Shown: piece after piece, positions 1 through 10,703 of the stretch | Position numbering within the stretch: the first letter of the stretch is position 1 | Layout: the number at the start of each line of letters is the position of its first letter | NCBI GenBank assembly: GCA_941918925.1 | Contig: OW799237.1 | Location: 54,176,997-54,240,996, forward strand | Source: Phyto melanocephala | Taxonomy: Eukaryota; Arthropoda; Insecta; Diptera; Rhinophoridae | Length of the DNA stretch: 64,000 nt | Reading direction: 5' to 3' | The notes under the pieces: model-generated | Database searches by the model: none | Told to the model about the DNA's origin: nothing | What the model saw: the letters and a program-made list of their open reading frames with translations, nothing else | Translations under genes and position numbers: made by a program

Positions 1-890
1 ATATTAGTCCTATGTGGTACTCTATTTCTGGCTGTGGTGCGTTGACGAATCTCCAGGTATTCCTGACGACACGGGCATTTCGGGTCGTCAGCTCTGTGCT
101 TTACATTTTTAAAATTCCTCCTAGCACAGTTGTAACATTTGTAGATAATGTTCTCACTATTAGCGGCTTTATTTAATTGACAATCTGCAAATTCGTGATT
201 ACCCGCACAGGCTGCACACACTATTACTCTGTTACAGTTCCTAGCACCGTGACCATACATAGAGCATTTGGTGCATTGAGTGGTCTTCTCCAGTAAACGG
301 CAATATTACTAAAATATCTTATTTTAAGTATATCCCTCTTCGACACTTGTTGACGATCGAATTCAATTAGATATAGCGTATCATCTGCGGTTGATCTTTT
401 CGTGGTGCTTTCCTTTACAGTTACCGGATTTATATTGAGTGAATTGTTAAATTCATCACAAATTATCTTAGTATACAAATAAGAATAAGACCAAACAACA
501 ATAATTTAAAGGTTTTTGCATCTTTTATTTCATGCGTATAAAATTGGTACTTCTTAGTTCTTAGTACATTTAAGGACTCGTTATACAGTATCCTTGAGCT
601 TGATATTATTTTTGTTCCAATGGACATTCATTTGAACATATACCTGTCTCCAATTAGTCCAAAAACTAATGAAAAACTATGGACAGAGTCCACTACAATT
701 GGTGGTATTTTCTCCTTGTGAGTATCATGTTCTTCATTTGCAAGTAGATGAAATATATTTGCATTATTGCTTTGTACTTCTGATGTTTTAGGCACTTTAA
801 ATTTTGGGCAATTACCCCAAAGCTTCTTTCTTTTTTGCGACAGCTTTGTCAGAATTACTATCGACTTTTTTATAAATAAAATAAATTTAA
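1..890 (-). pseudogene. LINE ORF1 (gag-like, CCHC) fragment
   Basis: Reading the minus strand from about 890 towards 1 gives the RNA-binding ORF1 of a non-LTR retrotransposon of the Jockey/I type. The distal part carries zinc knuckles of the forms C-x2-C-x4-H-x4-C and C-x2-C-x4-H-x4-C, then a third Cys pair followed by the family phrase HRADDPKC near the window edge. The proximal part (about 480-870) is in other frames and resembles the ORF1 stretch before the knuckles. At least two frameshifts break the frame, one just before the first knuckle near position 280, so this is a dead copy. It is cut by the window edge, so ORF2, if present, lies outside. Clade assignment is from motif memory and is tentative. 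Confidence 0.7.
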
Positions 891-1331
891 TAATTTAGAG
901 CAAAAAATAACACGATGTTAACGTTTTTAGGCAGAAATGCCAGATGAATCAATACTTACTTGATGCAACTCCAAGGCTTAAAAGGTTTCAAGTTGTTCCT
1001 AACACACACTTCTTGAAAGTTGGTTTCTTTGTAAGATGTTTAATAAAAAATGAATTAGAATTTTCTTTGTTAATGTTAAGGACTTTAATATCTTAACTGT
1101 CTGTTTGTCTTCATTTGTGGAAAAATTTTGACCCCACTTTTCTTGTAAAGACTTTAACGGCCCTTTTCACAAAGTGCGATTATAATTTAACATGAACTTT
1201 AACCGTAAGTTAGGCAAAATTGCATTTCACAAAGTACGGTTAGCATTTAACCGGCAGAAGTTAATCAAAAAGTCTCTGTTAAATTTAACCGAGCAAAATC
1301 TTCCGGTTAAAGGCTTTTATTAAAATAAAAA
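891..1331. other. no gene seen; TTAACCG-rich stretch
   Basis: No coding potential is recognised. Positions 1150-1320 contain several copies of TTTAACCG or its relatives, and similar words in the opposite orientation appear at 2220-2300. This could mark the ends of a decayed TIR element, but no clean terminal repeat can be drawn. Confidence 0.3.
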
Positions 1332-1741
1332 TAAACAAGTAAGAGCACTATATCCGGCTGTGCAGAATCTTTTATACCCACCACCGATTTGATGTTATTT
1401 TATAGCACAAAATTTATATTTTGTTTTGAACAGTAATCGCTATGGAAAAATATTTTTATACTAAAATACATATGTATCACTTTCTTTTTATAACTTCGAT
1501 ATGCTAGTAAATTGTTTTCGTAAATTTGCTCTTTCAATGAAAGTGTGCATTAAAGTAGGCGTGTCAATAAAGTTTCTGCTAATAAATACAACTTAGATAT
1601 TTCTATAGTCCTGCACTCTTCCAAAATCTTTATTCATAGAGAAATTATATGAATTTGAGATAAAGATAAGAATTTCTTCTACAAACGGAATGACAAAATG
1701 AATATACACGTATCATTTTTTTGGTGGTGGGTATAATAAGA
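1332..1741 (+). repeat. hairpin-headed dispersed repeat, copy A
   Basis: The head reads AACAAGTAAGAGCACTATAT, followed by a hairpin-like GGCTGTGC core and TTTTATACCCACCACC. The tail reads GGTGGTGGGTATAATAAG. The same head and tail recur at 10704, 22515 and 38340, and a related subfamily occurs at 9352 and 39887. No protein is encoded. The element family is not identified. The head and tail are complementary for CCCACCACC/GGTGGTGGG, so a non-autonomous DNA element is possible. Confidence 0.6.
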
Positions 1742-2340
1742 ATGTTATAATAAAATATAAAAATGTATACTTACCAAGGAACTGTATGTTAACTATTTTA
1801 AGTAAAAAATTTATTTGAAATATATTTGGGGATTTATATTTTTCTTTACCCAATTACAATAAATAACTCAGGTGTAAATTTTAATAATATTTTATTTAAT
1901 TAAGTTTAATTTAATGTTTAAATTTAGAATGAAATAAGTACAAGAAGATTATGATGTTGATTGCATCGCTGCCGACAGGAAAAGATATCGAGTAAATTCT
2001 CTCTTTTATGCAAGTGCATACAGCATGTGCTTTTTATATTTGAAACCCGATTACTGTCGCTATTCGGTAATTCGTATTTGGTAGTTGCAGGGTGCCACAT
2101 ATATATTTGTCTTCCATCAAAAAATTGCTAAGAATTTTTGTATATTTTTTTTTATTCTTTTCTTTCATTTCACGATTTTTCGTAAATAATAACAACCAGT
2201 ATTACCATACTTTTTCTATAAAGTTAGTGTTAACTAACCGAAAGATGGTGAAACGCAATACGCTAACCGTATGTTAAATAGTTTCGGTTAACGATATCGT
2301 CGGTTTGTTAATGTTCCTGTTAAATTAAAATAATCACAGA
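1742..2340. other. AT-rich, no gene recognised
   Basis: Long T-rich and A-rich stretches with no convincing coding frame. Short inverted copies of TTAACCG-like words occur at 2230-2300, mirroring those at 1150-1320. Confidence 0.3.
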
Positions 2341-2993
2341 TTATAAAACATTTCATGAGATGATTCCCGAACTTTGTATGGTGGACCAGTCTTTTTAGCA
2401 ATTGCTGTGAGACTTGTGTATTGGTCTGGCGTATATAAGGTGTTACTATTTAAATGCCTTATTACTTGCTTCTCAATAACGCTGTGCACATTGTCTGCTT
2501 CGTTTTAATAAGATACTTATGCGTAATACTTCGCAGATTATACTTATGTACTGCATGTGCATACATTAAAAGCAAGTACTTATTTTTTTGTTGTCTTGAG
2601 CAGTTTTTGACTTTTGTACAAGATTCTGAATTAATAAAAGCACACAAGTTCCGATCTCATTATTACCGTGTTTTCCTTCAAATTCAGTAAAAAAAAAAAT
2701 TTACGTACTTGGCGCTGAGATCAATTTGTAATAAATTGTAACAGTTAATTAATTAATGTAGTAAAAACAAGAAGTAAAGCCTTTTGCCAATGGTAAACCA
2801 GCCTGTAAGTCATAAACAGCTACATTGCTTTTTTTCTTATCAACATCTTTTTCTCTTCTGCATAGCTCCTTTTCTTGATGTGTAGTGTAATTTTCTATCA
2901 AATTTTGTTTTTCATTTAGGAAAACTTTGCATAGATCAAACTGATCTTTTTTGGTTTGAAAAAGCCAATGTTGAATTCTGTGCCAAATCTATA
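2341..2993 (-). pseudogene. unclassified transposon-type protein fragment
   Basis: On the minus strand from 2993 to about 2770 a frame (one frameshift in an A-run near 2950) gives a charged protein piece with FGTEFNI, KKDQFDLC, a Glu/Lys-rich stretch and VYDLQAGLPLAKG. This arrangement resembles a protein found repeatedly in insect and aphid transposons, but its superfamily is not one I can name safely. A further minus-strand piece at 2345-2460 (YTPDQYTSLTAIAKK) may be its C-terminus, separated by unrelated AT-rich DNA. The Tc1-like element begins at a TA right at the proximal edge, so the insertion interrupted this relic. It is non-functional. Confidence 0.4.
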
Positions 2994-2995
2994 TA

Positions 2996-3196
2996 CAGTG
3001 GCCGACGAAAGTCTACGTACGACCACAATTTTTGACATTTTAGAAGTCTAAAAACGTTAAATAAAAAACTAATGATGCAGTTTTGTTCCAAATTCAATTT
3101 TATTAATATAAACAAAAAAATATATTTTCCAACATTAACTTAAAAAATTATCGAAGAAAAACAATTAAAATACGTTGACAAAAGTCTACATACGAT
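2996..3196. repeat. left inverted terminal repeat of Tc1-like element
   Basis: About 200 bp matching 4419-4618 in reverse complement, with an outer and an inner transposase-binding-like word (outer GACGAAAGTCTACGTACGA, inner GACAAAAGTCTACATACGA at about 3177-3195). Confidence 0.85.
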
Positions 3197-3254
3197 ATTC
3201 AAGATAACATAAAAACTTATTTCAAGTATTAAAAACTACCACTAATTTTTAAAA

Positions 3255-4274
3255 TTAATACTTAGTTGGGTCACCATGGGCATCTATGACTGCCTGTAAC
3301 CTTCTTGGCATCGAATTAACTAAATTTTCTAACTCTCTAAATGAAATATTTTGCCATTCTTCTTGAATCTTCAGTCTCAGCATTCGGGCACTAGTAATAT
3401 TGTGATTTCGGATTTTTCGTTCTAGTATCTCCCACACGTGCTTAATAACGTTCAAGTCCGGACTTTGTGGTGGTGTGTACAACTGTCGTGGAGCATGGTA
3501 CAGCAGCCAATCTTTGACAATTAACGCCGTATGCTTCGGATCGTTGTCTTGTTGGAATATCCAACTTTCACCAAGACTTAAATTATTAACCGATTGTTTC
3601 AAATTTTGTTCTAGAGTAGATTTGTATTGATACCGATCCATATTACCCTCAATAAAAACCAGGTTTCCTACTCCAGAAGCAGCCACAGCACCCCAAACCA
3701 TTACACTACCTCCGCCGTGTTTAACTGTACTAAGTTTTTAGGATCCAACGCTGTATTTATTTTTCGCAAACTTTATCTCTCCCATCACTTCTAAATATGT
3801 TATATTTGGATTCGTCAGTGAATAAAACTCGTTTCCAGAAATCAAATCCCTTTTCAATATGCTTTTTAGCAAACTCCAAACGAAGTTTACAATTTTTTTC
3901 ACTTATTAGAGGTATTTTTCTAGGAGTTCTGCTGTGGTAACCATTATTATTTAAGGTTCTTTGTATGGTTCCTGGATGTACAATTATTTCTGATCTTCTG
4001 GCTAGCTCTTCGGCCAATTTCGAAGCATTCACCGTAGACTGTTTGTCCACTTCTTTTAAAATAAAGCTAACGTCTCTTCGATTGAGTTTCTTTGGACGAC
4101 CACTACGCAGCTTACTTTCAATAGTACCAGTGCTTTTATAATTACTGAATATTGTTTGAACAGTAGATTTACTTAAATTCAATAGCTTTGGTATTTCATT
4201 AAATGATTTTTTTCATTTCTGTACTTTACAACTAAATTTCTTACTTCAATTGAAATTTCTTTGCGACAAGCCAT
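3255..4274 (-). pseudogene. Tc1-like transposase, frameshifted, catalytic Glu lost
   Basis: The start codon at 4274 is followed by an N-terminal helix-turn-helix paired-like DNA-binding region (NLSKSTVQTIF, then the GRPKK AT-hook-like segment at about residue 60), and then the DDE catalytic core. The first Asp lies in LFTDES and the second in QQDNDPKHTA. The third position, in SPDLNVIKHVW, is Lys where Tc1-like DD34E enzymes have Glu; the spacing from the second Asp is exactly 34 residues between. There is a one-base frameshift in an A-run near 4207-4212 and a frameshift plus stop near 3705-3757. The protein would cut and paste its own element if intact; this copy cannot. Confidence 0.9.
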
Positions 4275-4418
4275 TATTCCGTTTTAATATTAACTAAATC
4301 ACTCTAATTCACAACTAAAAAGAATATAAATCAATCCTTTAACGCAATAATAGAAGTAAAAAATAAATAACGGCACTTTTGTGTTAGTATTCAACAACAG
4401 TAACAATTGCTTGTTTGT

Positions 4419-4618
4419 CGTATGTAGACTTTTGTCAACGTACTTTAATTGTTTTTCTTGAATAATTTTTTAAGTTAATGTTTGAATATATATTTTTTTT
4501 GCTTATATTAATAAAATTGATTTTGGAACAAAACTGCATCATTAGTTTTTTATTTAACGTTTTAAGACTTCTAAAATGTCAAAAAAGGTAGTAGTACGTA
4601 GACTTTTGTCGGCCATTG
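4419..4618. repeat. right inverted terminal repeat of Tc1-like element
   Basis: Reverse complement of 2996-3196, with the inner binding-like word at about 4418-4437 and the outer one ending at 4618. Confidence 0.85.
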
Positions 4619-4620
4619 TA

Positions 4621-4987
4621 TATAAAAATGAAACTCTGTGTGAGTGTGTGTGTGTTAGGTATAGACTCCAAAACTGTAAAGCCGATCGGACTCAAACTTT
4701 GGCAAGTTGTTGTACACATTCCAGGGACTGTTTATGGGTGGTAAAAAGTGGGATACGCCCATAAAAAATACGTTATAATTTTAAGATACTTGCACTTAAA
4801 CGATTTTTCTGAAACTTTGCACACATATTTAGCTGTCATGACTATCTAATTTCGTGATTAGAAAAGTTGTTAGGGCCACGCCCATAAAAAAGTTATAATT
4901 ATGAGGTACTTGCACTGGACCGATTTTTCTGAAACCTTGCACACATATTGAGCTGTCATGACTATACAATTTCGTGATTAGAAAATG
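4621..4987. repeat. two-copy tandem repeat, about 118-bp period
   Basis: Two adjacent copies share TACTTGCACT, CGATTTTTCTGAAAC, TTGCACACATAT and GAGCTGTCATGACTAT (about 4787-4866 and 4905-4986). The preceding part contains GTGTGTG runs and a phrase ending CCGATCGGACTCAAACTTTGG. This is non-coding repeat DNA that abuts, and probably interrupts, the BEL/Pao relic to its right. Confidence 0.6.
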
Positions 4988-5700
4988 ACCAGAATTTCGC
5001 CAACTCTGTGCATTACGAAAGCCTTGTCTTGGCGATAATCAGATTTTATCCAACTTATTACGGTCTTGGAGTCACTCCAAATTACTGTCAATGTCGGCTG
5101 TATTTTGTGACCTAAGACAGCAGCTTGTTAAAGACGAGGAATTGATATTACCTTAATAGGCGCACATTTAATTTTTCCGACGATAAAGCTGACATAAACT
5201 CCGCTTGTCGTGACTATGCGCCAGTAAGCTATAGAGGCGAATGCAGTTTCACTGGCGTCATTAAAAATATGAAACTCCATCGACATTTGAGGGCTCAAAA
5301 ATTCAGTGTGCTAACATCTTGGTAGATGAAAATTTTTTGCCATTCTTAAACTTTGAATCCACACGCGTTAATAAATATTTCCTGAAATTTCTTCGTCCCA
5401 TTTAACGCCTGTTCGCCATAGTTCCTGCAATAATACTTTACCATATATCAGCAAGTTCGAAGTCCGAAGGGATCGTATACTGACATGACCAAACATAATA
5501 ACTCTCGTTTCGTAGGACATCTTTCGCCAGATATCACTGCAGGAATGACTCGATTCAAGTGCAGTTCAAATATAAATTCATCTTTACCATTTTTTTTAGT
5601 ACATACCAAGCACTTTTTCAACATTGCCGCCACTATTCATATTAACGTTAGCGGATTGACTTTCTATCTTACCATTTAGTTCTTGTTGAACATACGAAGA
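4988..5700 (-). pseudogene. BEL/Pao retrotransposon pol fragment (RT end and RNase H)
   Basis: The minus strand encodes the end of a Pao-type reverse transcriptase, with TKRELLCLVMSVYDPFGL at about 5460-5530. It continues into the RNase H region with FNDASETAFASIAYWR (about 5210-5270), KCAPIKVISIPRL (about 5140-5180) and a [18 protein letters not shown] stretch (about 5040-5090) ending in [11 protein letters not shown]. The frame changes several times and contains stops, for example directly after SIPRL. The fingers and palm of the RT are missing between this piece and gag. It belongs with the gag relic at 5750-7323. Confidence 0.8.
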
Positions 5701-5749
5701 ATTTGAAACAATTCCTCGAAGTTTAAATATGACGGACTTGATGCTGATG

Positions 5750-7323
5750 GATTAAACTTTTGAGTTTGACCATATATCACACAACCCAGTGGTGTGTTGG
5801 CTGCAATAACACATTGATCCATCGCTCATTCACAGGCAATGTTAAGAATTTCTCGTATTTATACAAGAAATTTGGTTTTTTACATTTGATACAGTGTATC
5901 TTTTCCTGGAACTCGCAACCGACTTCACATACACTGGTCTTGTACTAGCATGGCACTGACCAGTATTATTATTTCTTGTTGTACCAGATAATGATGTGGT
6001 CGGCAAGTTTGTTGTAACTTTTGCAATAACTCTAGCTATTTGCTTAATCCAGGCATTTAAATGTTCTAACGTTGCGTACGGGCTTATCAGTGAAAAGTGC
6101 GAAGCCCATTCTATACACTTAGTCATCGGCATCTTTCCGACGAGCTCTTCAATCAACGTAGGATTACTCAAATATTGTATGGCATTGCAGCTTTTCAAAA
6201 ATGTTGTTAAATTTTGTACCTTTGTCAAAAATGACACTAAATTTTTCAAATGATTTTCAGGTATCATAGCTATTTTCTATCTTTTGTAATTGACTCTTAA
6301 TCAAAAGCTCAGGACGACCATATTTAAATTCAAACTGTTCGATTACTTGAGAAACTTTCTGGGGGTTATTAACAAGCATTCCACTTCTTCACGGGCATAC
6401 CCCTTTAAGCATTTCTGTAACCTAAATGTATTTTCCAAATCCGAGTATCCATACGCATTCGTATACTCTCTAAATGCTGTTATAAATACCGGCCATTGTT
6501 CGGGGTAACCATGGACCTCTGGTAATTCATACAATTTACGTGTAACCCCATGCATATTATTACATTATTATTAGCATTCGTGGATAAATTAGAAAAAGTG
6601 GGTATATACGTTGGCTGCGTAGTTACCGTATTCGTTGTATATGGCAATCCTGTATTTGCGTACATATTATTTGAGACACTACATGGCAATGAAGTTGGTA
6701 CAAACACTGTATGTGGCATCGACATATAATTTACATTCAAAGGTACGTAACTGGGTGAAATGTCAGACGGCGTAGAGTAAAAGTAAGTACTTTGCTGCTG
6801 ACGTTGTGCCAGCGTAGGCGGATCTGCAACTGGTGCAGTAGTTATCGATGGAATTGGTTGTTGTAGTAGACTATAATATATATAACGTTTGTAGAATTTG
6901 ATGTTAATTGTGACGGGTTGTGATAGGTAGTAGTTATTGTATCGTTACGTGGTGCATTTGCATCTCCGACAAAGTTTTGACCACTATGTGACACAACTAT
7001 TGTCGCAGGCGGAAGCTTATCAAATTGTTCTTGTAGTTGTGCTCTTTTGGCCTATTTTGGCTTAGCAGAAGCTATTCTATAGAACGTTGATTACTGTCCT
7101 CCAATACTTTCAATCTTTTCATTAAGCAGGTAATCATATCATTGTCATCTTGCTCTACTACAGTGTCATCAGCGCTTTTATCATTTATTGAATTGGCACC
7201 CTGAATATCGTCACAAGTTGCTGTTGATGTCACAGACATACTTACTATAAAATCTCCTAAATGTTTTGAAAGCTGTCCCTGTGTTGATCGGTGACTCCAA
7301 TTTGACATAATCAGTAGAAACAC
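5750..7323 (-). pseudogene. BEL/Pao retrotransposon gag relic
   Basis: From 7323 downwards: a Ser/Thr- and Asp-rich N-terminal segment, then at 6555-6343 the typical Pao gag core (LPEVHGYPEQWPVF, then a stretch containing FRLQKCLKG). At 6267-5842 follow NPTLIEELVGKMP and IEWASHF. A Cys-containing knuckle-like stretch ending in PVNERW near 5830 is in another frame. This is the nucleocapsid-forming half of a BEL/Pao element. Several frameshifts make it dead. No LTR could be drawn: the 3' side is replaced by the tandem repeat at 4621-4987, and the 5' side at 7324-8051 shows nothing diagnostic. Confidence 0.8.
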
Positions 7324-8051
7324 GGCTAATTTACGGACTACACCCCCAGTTGACAGAAATCTTCTTCTGGGAGTTGGCTATTAAAGATTGCAAAATCCAA
7401 TATAAACAGAATAATTCAAATAAAATTTTGTTCCGTACAAAAAACAAATTTATGCCTACAGAAGAAATAAACAAGGCTGTCTGCAATCGAATGATACGAT
7501 GTGATACGTTAAAGGGGAGTTTATTTCACTAAAATAATAATAAGTTTATTATAAATACAATACGAATCCAATTAAATTTCAAGTATATTAGATTTCACGA
7601 ACTTAAATATATTTTACGAACTACGACATGACCAGACAAACTCAGACCAACTTTGATAAACATGTCGTGTGTTACCTTTAAAACATTACATGTGTTGAGA
7701 CATCTGACAAAATTTAAATTAGAGCGCGCTCAAACAAAACATGTGACGTCAGCCGTTGGCAGAAATCTCTGCTGCTGCAAAGCAGTCAGCGACAGTTGCC
7801 TGTAAAAATACAATTTTGACAGACTTGTAAATTTACAAGTTTAAAAGTCAGATGTAAAAAATATGCCGTGTATTATAGCCTTTAGTTAATCGTAAAGAAG
7901 CAATGCAATTAACATAAAAACAGACATAACGGGATTTTTCCAGTGAAAAAATATAGTGATGAGAATGAAATGTAAGTAGCTAAAACGGGAATGGTTTTTT
8001 TCGGCTTTGCCGAATTACTTTATTTTTTACTTTTGCCGAATACTCATTCCA
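7324..8051. other. no gene recognised; possible LTR or leader of BEL/Pao relic
   Basis: About 730 bp with no convincing coding frame. Given the minus orientation of the gag relic, its leader and 5' LTR would be expected here, but there is no second LTR copy in the window to prove it. Confidence 0.25.
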
Positions 8052-8061
8052 TCTAGTAATA

Positions 8062-8636
8062 TTATGATTTCGGATTTTTTTGTGGTGGTGTGTACAACTG
8101 TAGTGGAGCATAGTACAGCAACCAATCTTTGACAATTAACGCAGTATACTTCGGATCATTGTCTTGTTTGGATTCGTCAGTGAATAAAACTCGTTTCCAG
8201 AAATCAAATCCCTTTTCAATATGCTTTTTAGCAAACTCCAAACGAAGTTTACAATTTTTTTCACTTATTAGAGGTATTTTTCTAGGAGTTCTGCTGTGGT
8301 AACCATTATTATTTAAGGTTCTTTGTATGGTTCCTGGATGTACAATTATTTCTGATCTTCTGGCTAGCTCTTCGGCCAATTTCGAAGCATTCACCGTAGA
8401 CTGTTTGTCCACTTCTTTTAAAATAAAGCTAACGTCTCTTCGATTGAGTGTATTTGGACGACCACTACGCAGCTTACTTTCAATAGTACCAGTGCTTTTA
8501 TAATTACTGAATATTGTTTGAACAGTGAATTTACTTAAATTCAATAGCTTTGGTATTTCATTAAATGATTTTTTTCATTTCTGTACTTTACAACTAAATT
8601 TCTTACTTCAATTGAAATTTCTTTGCGACAAGCCAT
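8062..8636 (-). pseudogene. Tc1-like transposase, deletion derivative
   Basis: It starts at the same Met as the first copy (8636), with the same A-run frameshift. After the first catalytic motif LFTDES the sequence jumps directly to QDNDPKYTA, so the region between the first and second Asp is gone. The frame then continues to PPQKNPKS and stops. The third catalytic motif is absent. This is a dead copy with a clean in-frame deletion. Confidence 0.85.
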
Positions 8637-8844
8637 TATTCCGTTTTAATATTAACTAAATCACTCTAATTCACAACTAAAAAGAATATAAATCAATCCT
8701 TTAACGCAATAATAGAAGTAAAAAAAAAAACGGCACTTTTGTGTTAGTATTCAACAACAGTAACAATTGCTTGTTTGTCGTATGTAGACTTTTGTCAACG
8801 TACTTTAATTGTTTTTCTTGAATAATTTTTTAAGTTAAAGTTAG

Positions 8845-9067
8845 GTAGGTAGGTAGGTAGGTAAGGCTGGTGCAAAGTTACCCTCACACCTTCACTCGGA
8901 GACCATTACGGTCCATTGTGACGCCTTAATAGAGAGAAAAATAGAATAAGAATAGAAATATTTAGAATAGAAGAGAAAGAGAAGCAGATAATTCCAGAGT
9001 CTCCGGCGGGAATCGAACCCGCAACCCCCAAACAACTAACTTGCCCTTTACCGACTAGTTCACAGGG
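8845..9067 (-). mobile_element. tRNA-derived SINE with 8-bp target duplication
   Basis: A 223-bp insertion in the Tc1-like right TIR, bounded by exact AAAGTTAG duplications at 8837-8844 and 9068-9075. Read on the minus strand it begins with a tRNA-like head containing a possible A box (TAGTCGGTAAAGG) and a perfect B box (GGTTCGATTCC) in the context GCGGGTTCGATTCCCGC. It ends in a (TACC)n-type tail. The unique middle is pyrimidine rich. A pol III-transcribed SINE mobilised by a LINE partner fits all of this. A fragment of the same family lies at 13076-13141. Confidence 0.85.
9009..9057 (-). promoter_or_regulatory. internal pol III promoter of SINE (A box 9045-9057, B box 9009-9019)
   Basis: The B box GGTTCGATTCC matches the eukaryotic tRNA consensus exactly. 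The A box TAGTCGGTAAAGG is a weaker match. The spacing between the boxes (25 bp) is short but within the range for tRNA-like genes. Confidence 0.7.
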
Positions 9068-9221
9068 AAAGTTAGAAAATATATTTTTTTTGCCTATATC
9101 AATAAAATTGAATTTGGAACAAAACTGCATCATTAGTTTTTTATTTAACGTTTTTAGACTTCTAAAATGTCAAAAATTGTGGTCGTACGTAGACTTTTGT
9201 CGGCCACTGTATATTACTTTA

Positions 9222-9951
9222 CTTTCAACCCTTTCTGACTAGGCAAGTCACTTGCTCAATTTAGTTTTTATTTTCTTTTATTTTTCTTTGAACTTGCTTT
9301 CATGTTCAGACTCAACTATTGACTTGCCCAAGTTTCGTTCTCTTTTACTTATTATACTCTTCACACAGTGAAAAGGGTACATATAGGTTTGTCACTCCGT
9401 TTGAAATTTCTACAATTATCAATTATCTACACATACATACAAACGTGGTATACTGGTTAGAGTGAGCCAAAAAATTTTTTTATTTTATATATTATTCAAA
9501 TTTTTATTGTTTTATTTTTAATTTTTCTTTTAATTTATTTTTTTTTAACACATAAGTAAACTAAATTTGTAATATTTACTAAATTATTCGGGAAGAAGGG
9601 ATTAGAAAAATAAAATAAATTAATATTGCTAAATTTATAATATTACAATGGGATGTTTTTATACATGTATGTTTTTTATATGTATGTACGTATTTCATAT
9701 GAAATAAATGGTGATATAAACAATTGTTGTTGCATGACTACACGTTGTGAAGGGTATATAAGATTCGGCATGGCCGAATATAGCACTTGTTTGTTTTTAT
9801 ATCTTTTTTGTTTTTTGGTTTCTCAACAAAAACTTGCTCGTACTTGCCGAGTACAGGCAAGTGTGTACTCAAATATGAGCAAGTTTCTTCCTCTTAACCC
9901 GACCTTACCCCTTTTGTCTATAAACAAGTGACTTGCCTAGTCAGAAAGGGG
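9222..9951. mobile_element. TIR element of unknown family with nested repeat
   Basis: Inverted ends CCCTTTCTGACTAGGCAAG (left, 9228 onward) and its complement ending at 9950, with further short inverted words (ACTTGCTC, ACTTGCC) inside. No transposase is encoded. The middle, 9352-9792, is a later insertion of the hairpin-headed repeat. No convincing target duplication is seen. Confidence 0.6.
9352..9792 (-). repeat. hairpin-headed dispersed repeat, copy B
   Basis: Read on the minus strand the head is ACAAGTGCTATATTCGGCC, then ATGCCGAATC and TATATACCCTTCACAACGTG. The tail ends in a GAGTATAATAAG-like sequence. It shares its body with copy E at 39887-40560, including ACGTGTAGTCATGCAA. It is non-coding and of unknown family. 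Confidence 0.65.
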
Positions 9952-10703
9952 TGTTTGGATGCCATTTTGAATTTTAATATTTTTTTATAATGTACTCTAT
10001 TCTACTTAAGTATAATCAGATGTCTTGAAGTTGAAAATTTTATAAATTTAAGTGAAAATACTGAGTTATATTTTAGACTCTTAAAAGACATAAAGAAAAG
10101 TTTCTGCTTATATTTTTAAATATTATTCAGGCTGCAATTTATTTGAAATTTTCTTTAAAAAAAAAATTAATTCTGATAATGAAGGTATAATATGAAAAAT
10201 CATATTTTTGCCAACACTAGCCGAGTGAAAAGCATTTTCGAAACTGTTTGATCGGTGATAAAGTACTGGATGTAAATAAAATTTATTTAACACCTAGGCT
10301 TTTAGTTAATTAAATTCTATAAGTTATAAGAATTGCGCTATCGAAGTAGCGGGTTAAATGCTAGTAATAATAATAAAACATTATGACAATAAAATCAACG
10401 TAGCCGTTTCAATCATAAACCAAAGTCACACAAAAAATACGTTTCTCTTTGAAATCTGAATGCATGAGTTGACAACAACTGACTTTAAAGCTTACTTCTT
10501 CCTAATCAGAGTTTAAAACAAACAAAAAAACCAAACATAAGTTACAGTTACCTATTGTATTGAGAAGCTCTTTAAACGATCAGAAGGAATGTTGCCAGAC
10601 ATTATTTTTTAATATTTTCCAGCTAGATTTGTGATTTACCACAGTGTGCTAAAGACGGATATTGAAAGCATAACTAAAATGTATTACGAATATAAAAATG
10701 TTG
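9952..10703. other. no gene; contains an inverted piece of a repeat seen at 17080 and 22198
   Basis: The segment 10190-10370 read in reverse contains TAGCATTTAACCCGCTACTTC, which also starts the insertion at 17080. It also contains TTTCGAAAATGC and CACTCGGCTAGTGT, which recur at about 22240-22270. The rest is AT-rich without recognisable content. Confidence 0.4.

Larger units (their letters stand above)
2996..4618 (-). mobile_element. Tc1-like DNA transposon, full length, inactive
   Basis: A 1623-bp element with inverted ends starting CAGTGGCCGACG on the left and ending CGGCCATTG on the right, flanked by TA on both sides as expected for Tc1/mariner. Each terminal repeat is about 200 bp. It contains two copies of the word GACAAAAGTCTAC-x-TACGA, one outer and one inner, which is the IR/DR layout of Tc1-like elements such as Minos or Sleeping Beauty. 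One transposase gene lies between on the minus strand and is broken. A second, deleted copy lies at 8052-9209. Confidence 0.9.
8052..9209 (-). mobile_element. Tc1-like element, second copy, 5' truncated and internally deleted
   Basis: This is the same family as 2996-4618. The right terminal repeat is present and ends CGGCCACTG before TA at 9210-9211. The left part is truncated at a point matching position about 3388 of the first copy, so there is no left TIR. The transposase has a large internal deletion, and a SINE sits inside the right terminal repeat. Confidence 0.85.

Noticed and set aside
2462..2690. Short overlapping frames on both strands
   Set aside because: They lack any motif and lie in AT-rich DNA between relics.
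9001..9067. A genuine tRNA gene
   Set aside because: The T-arm/B box is perfect but no acceptor stem or anticodon arm can be folded, and the segment is bounded by a retroposition-type target duplication with a SINE tail.
8906..9133. 75-codon minus-strand frame across the SINE
   Set aside because: It is a translation of tRNA-like SINE and Tc1 TIR sequence and has no protein features.
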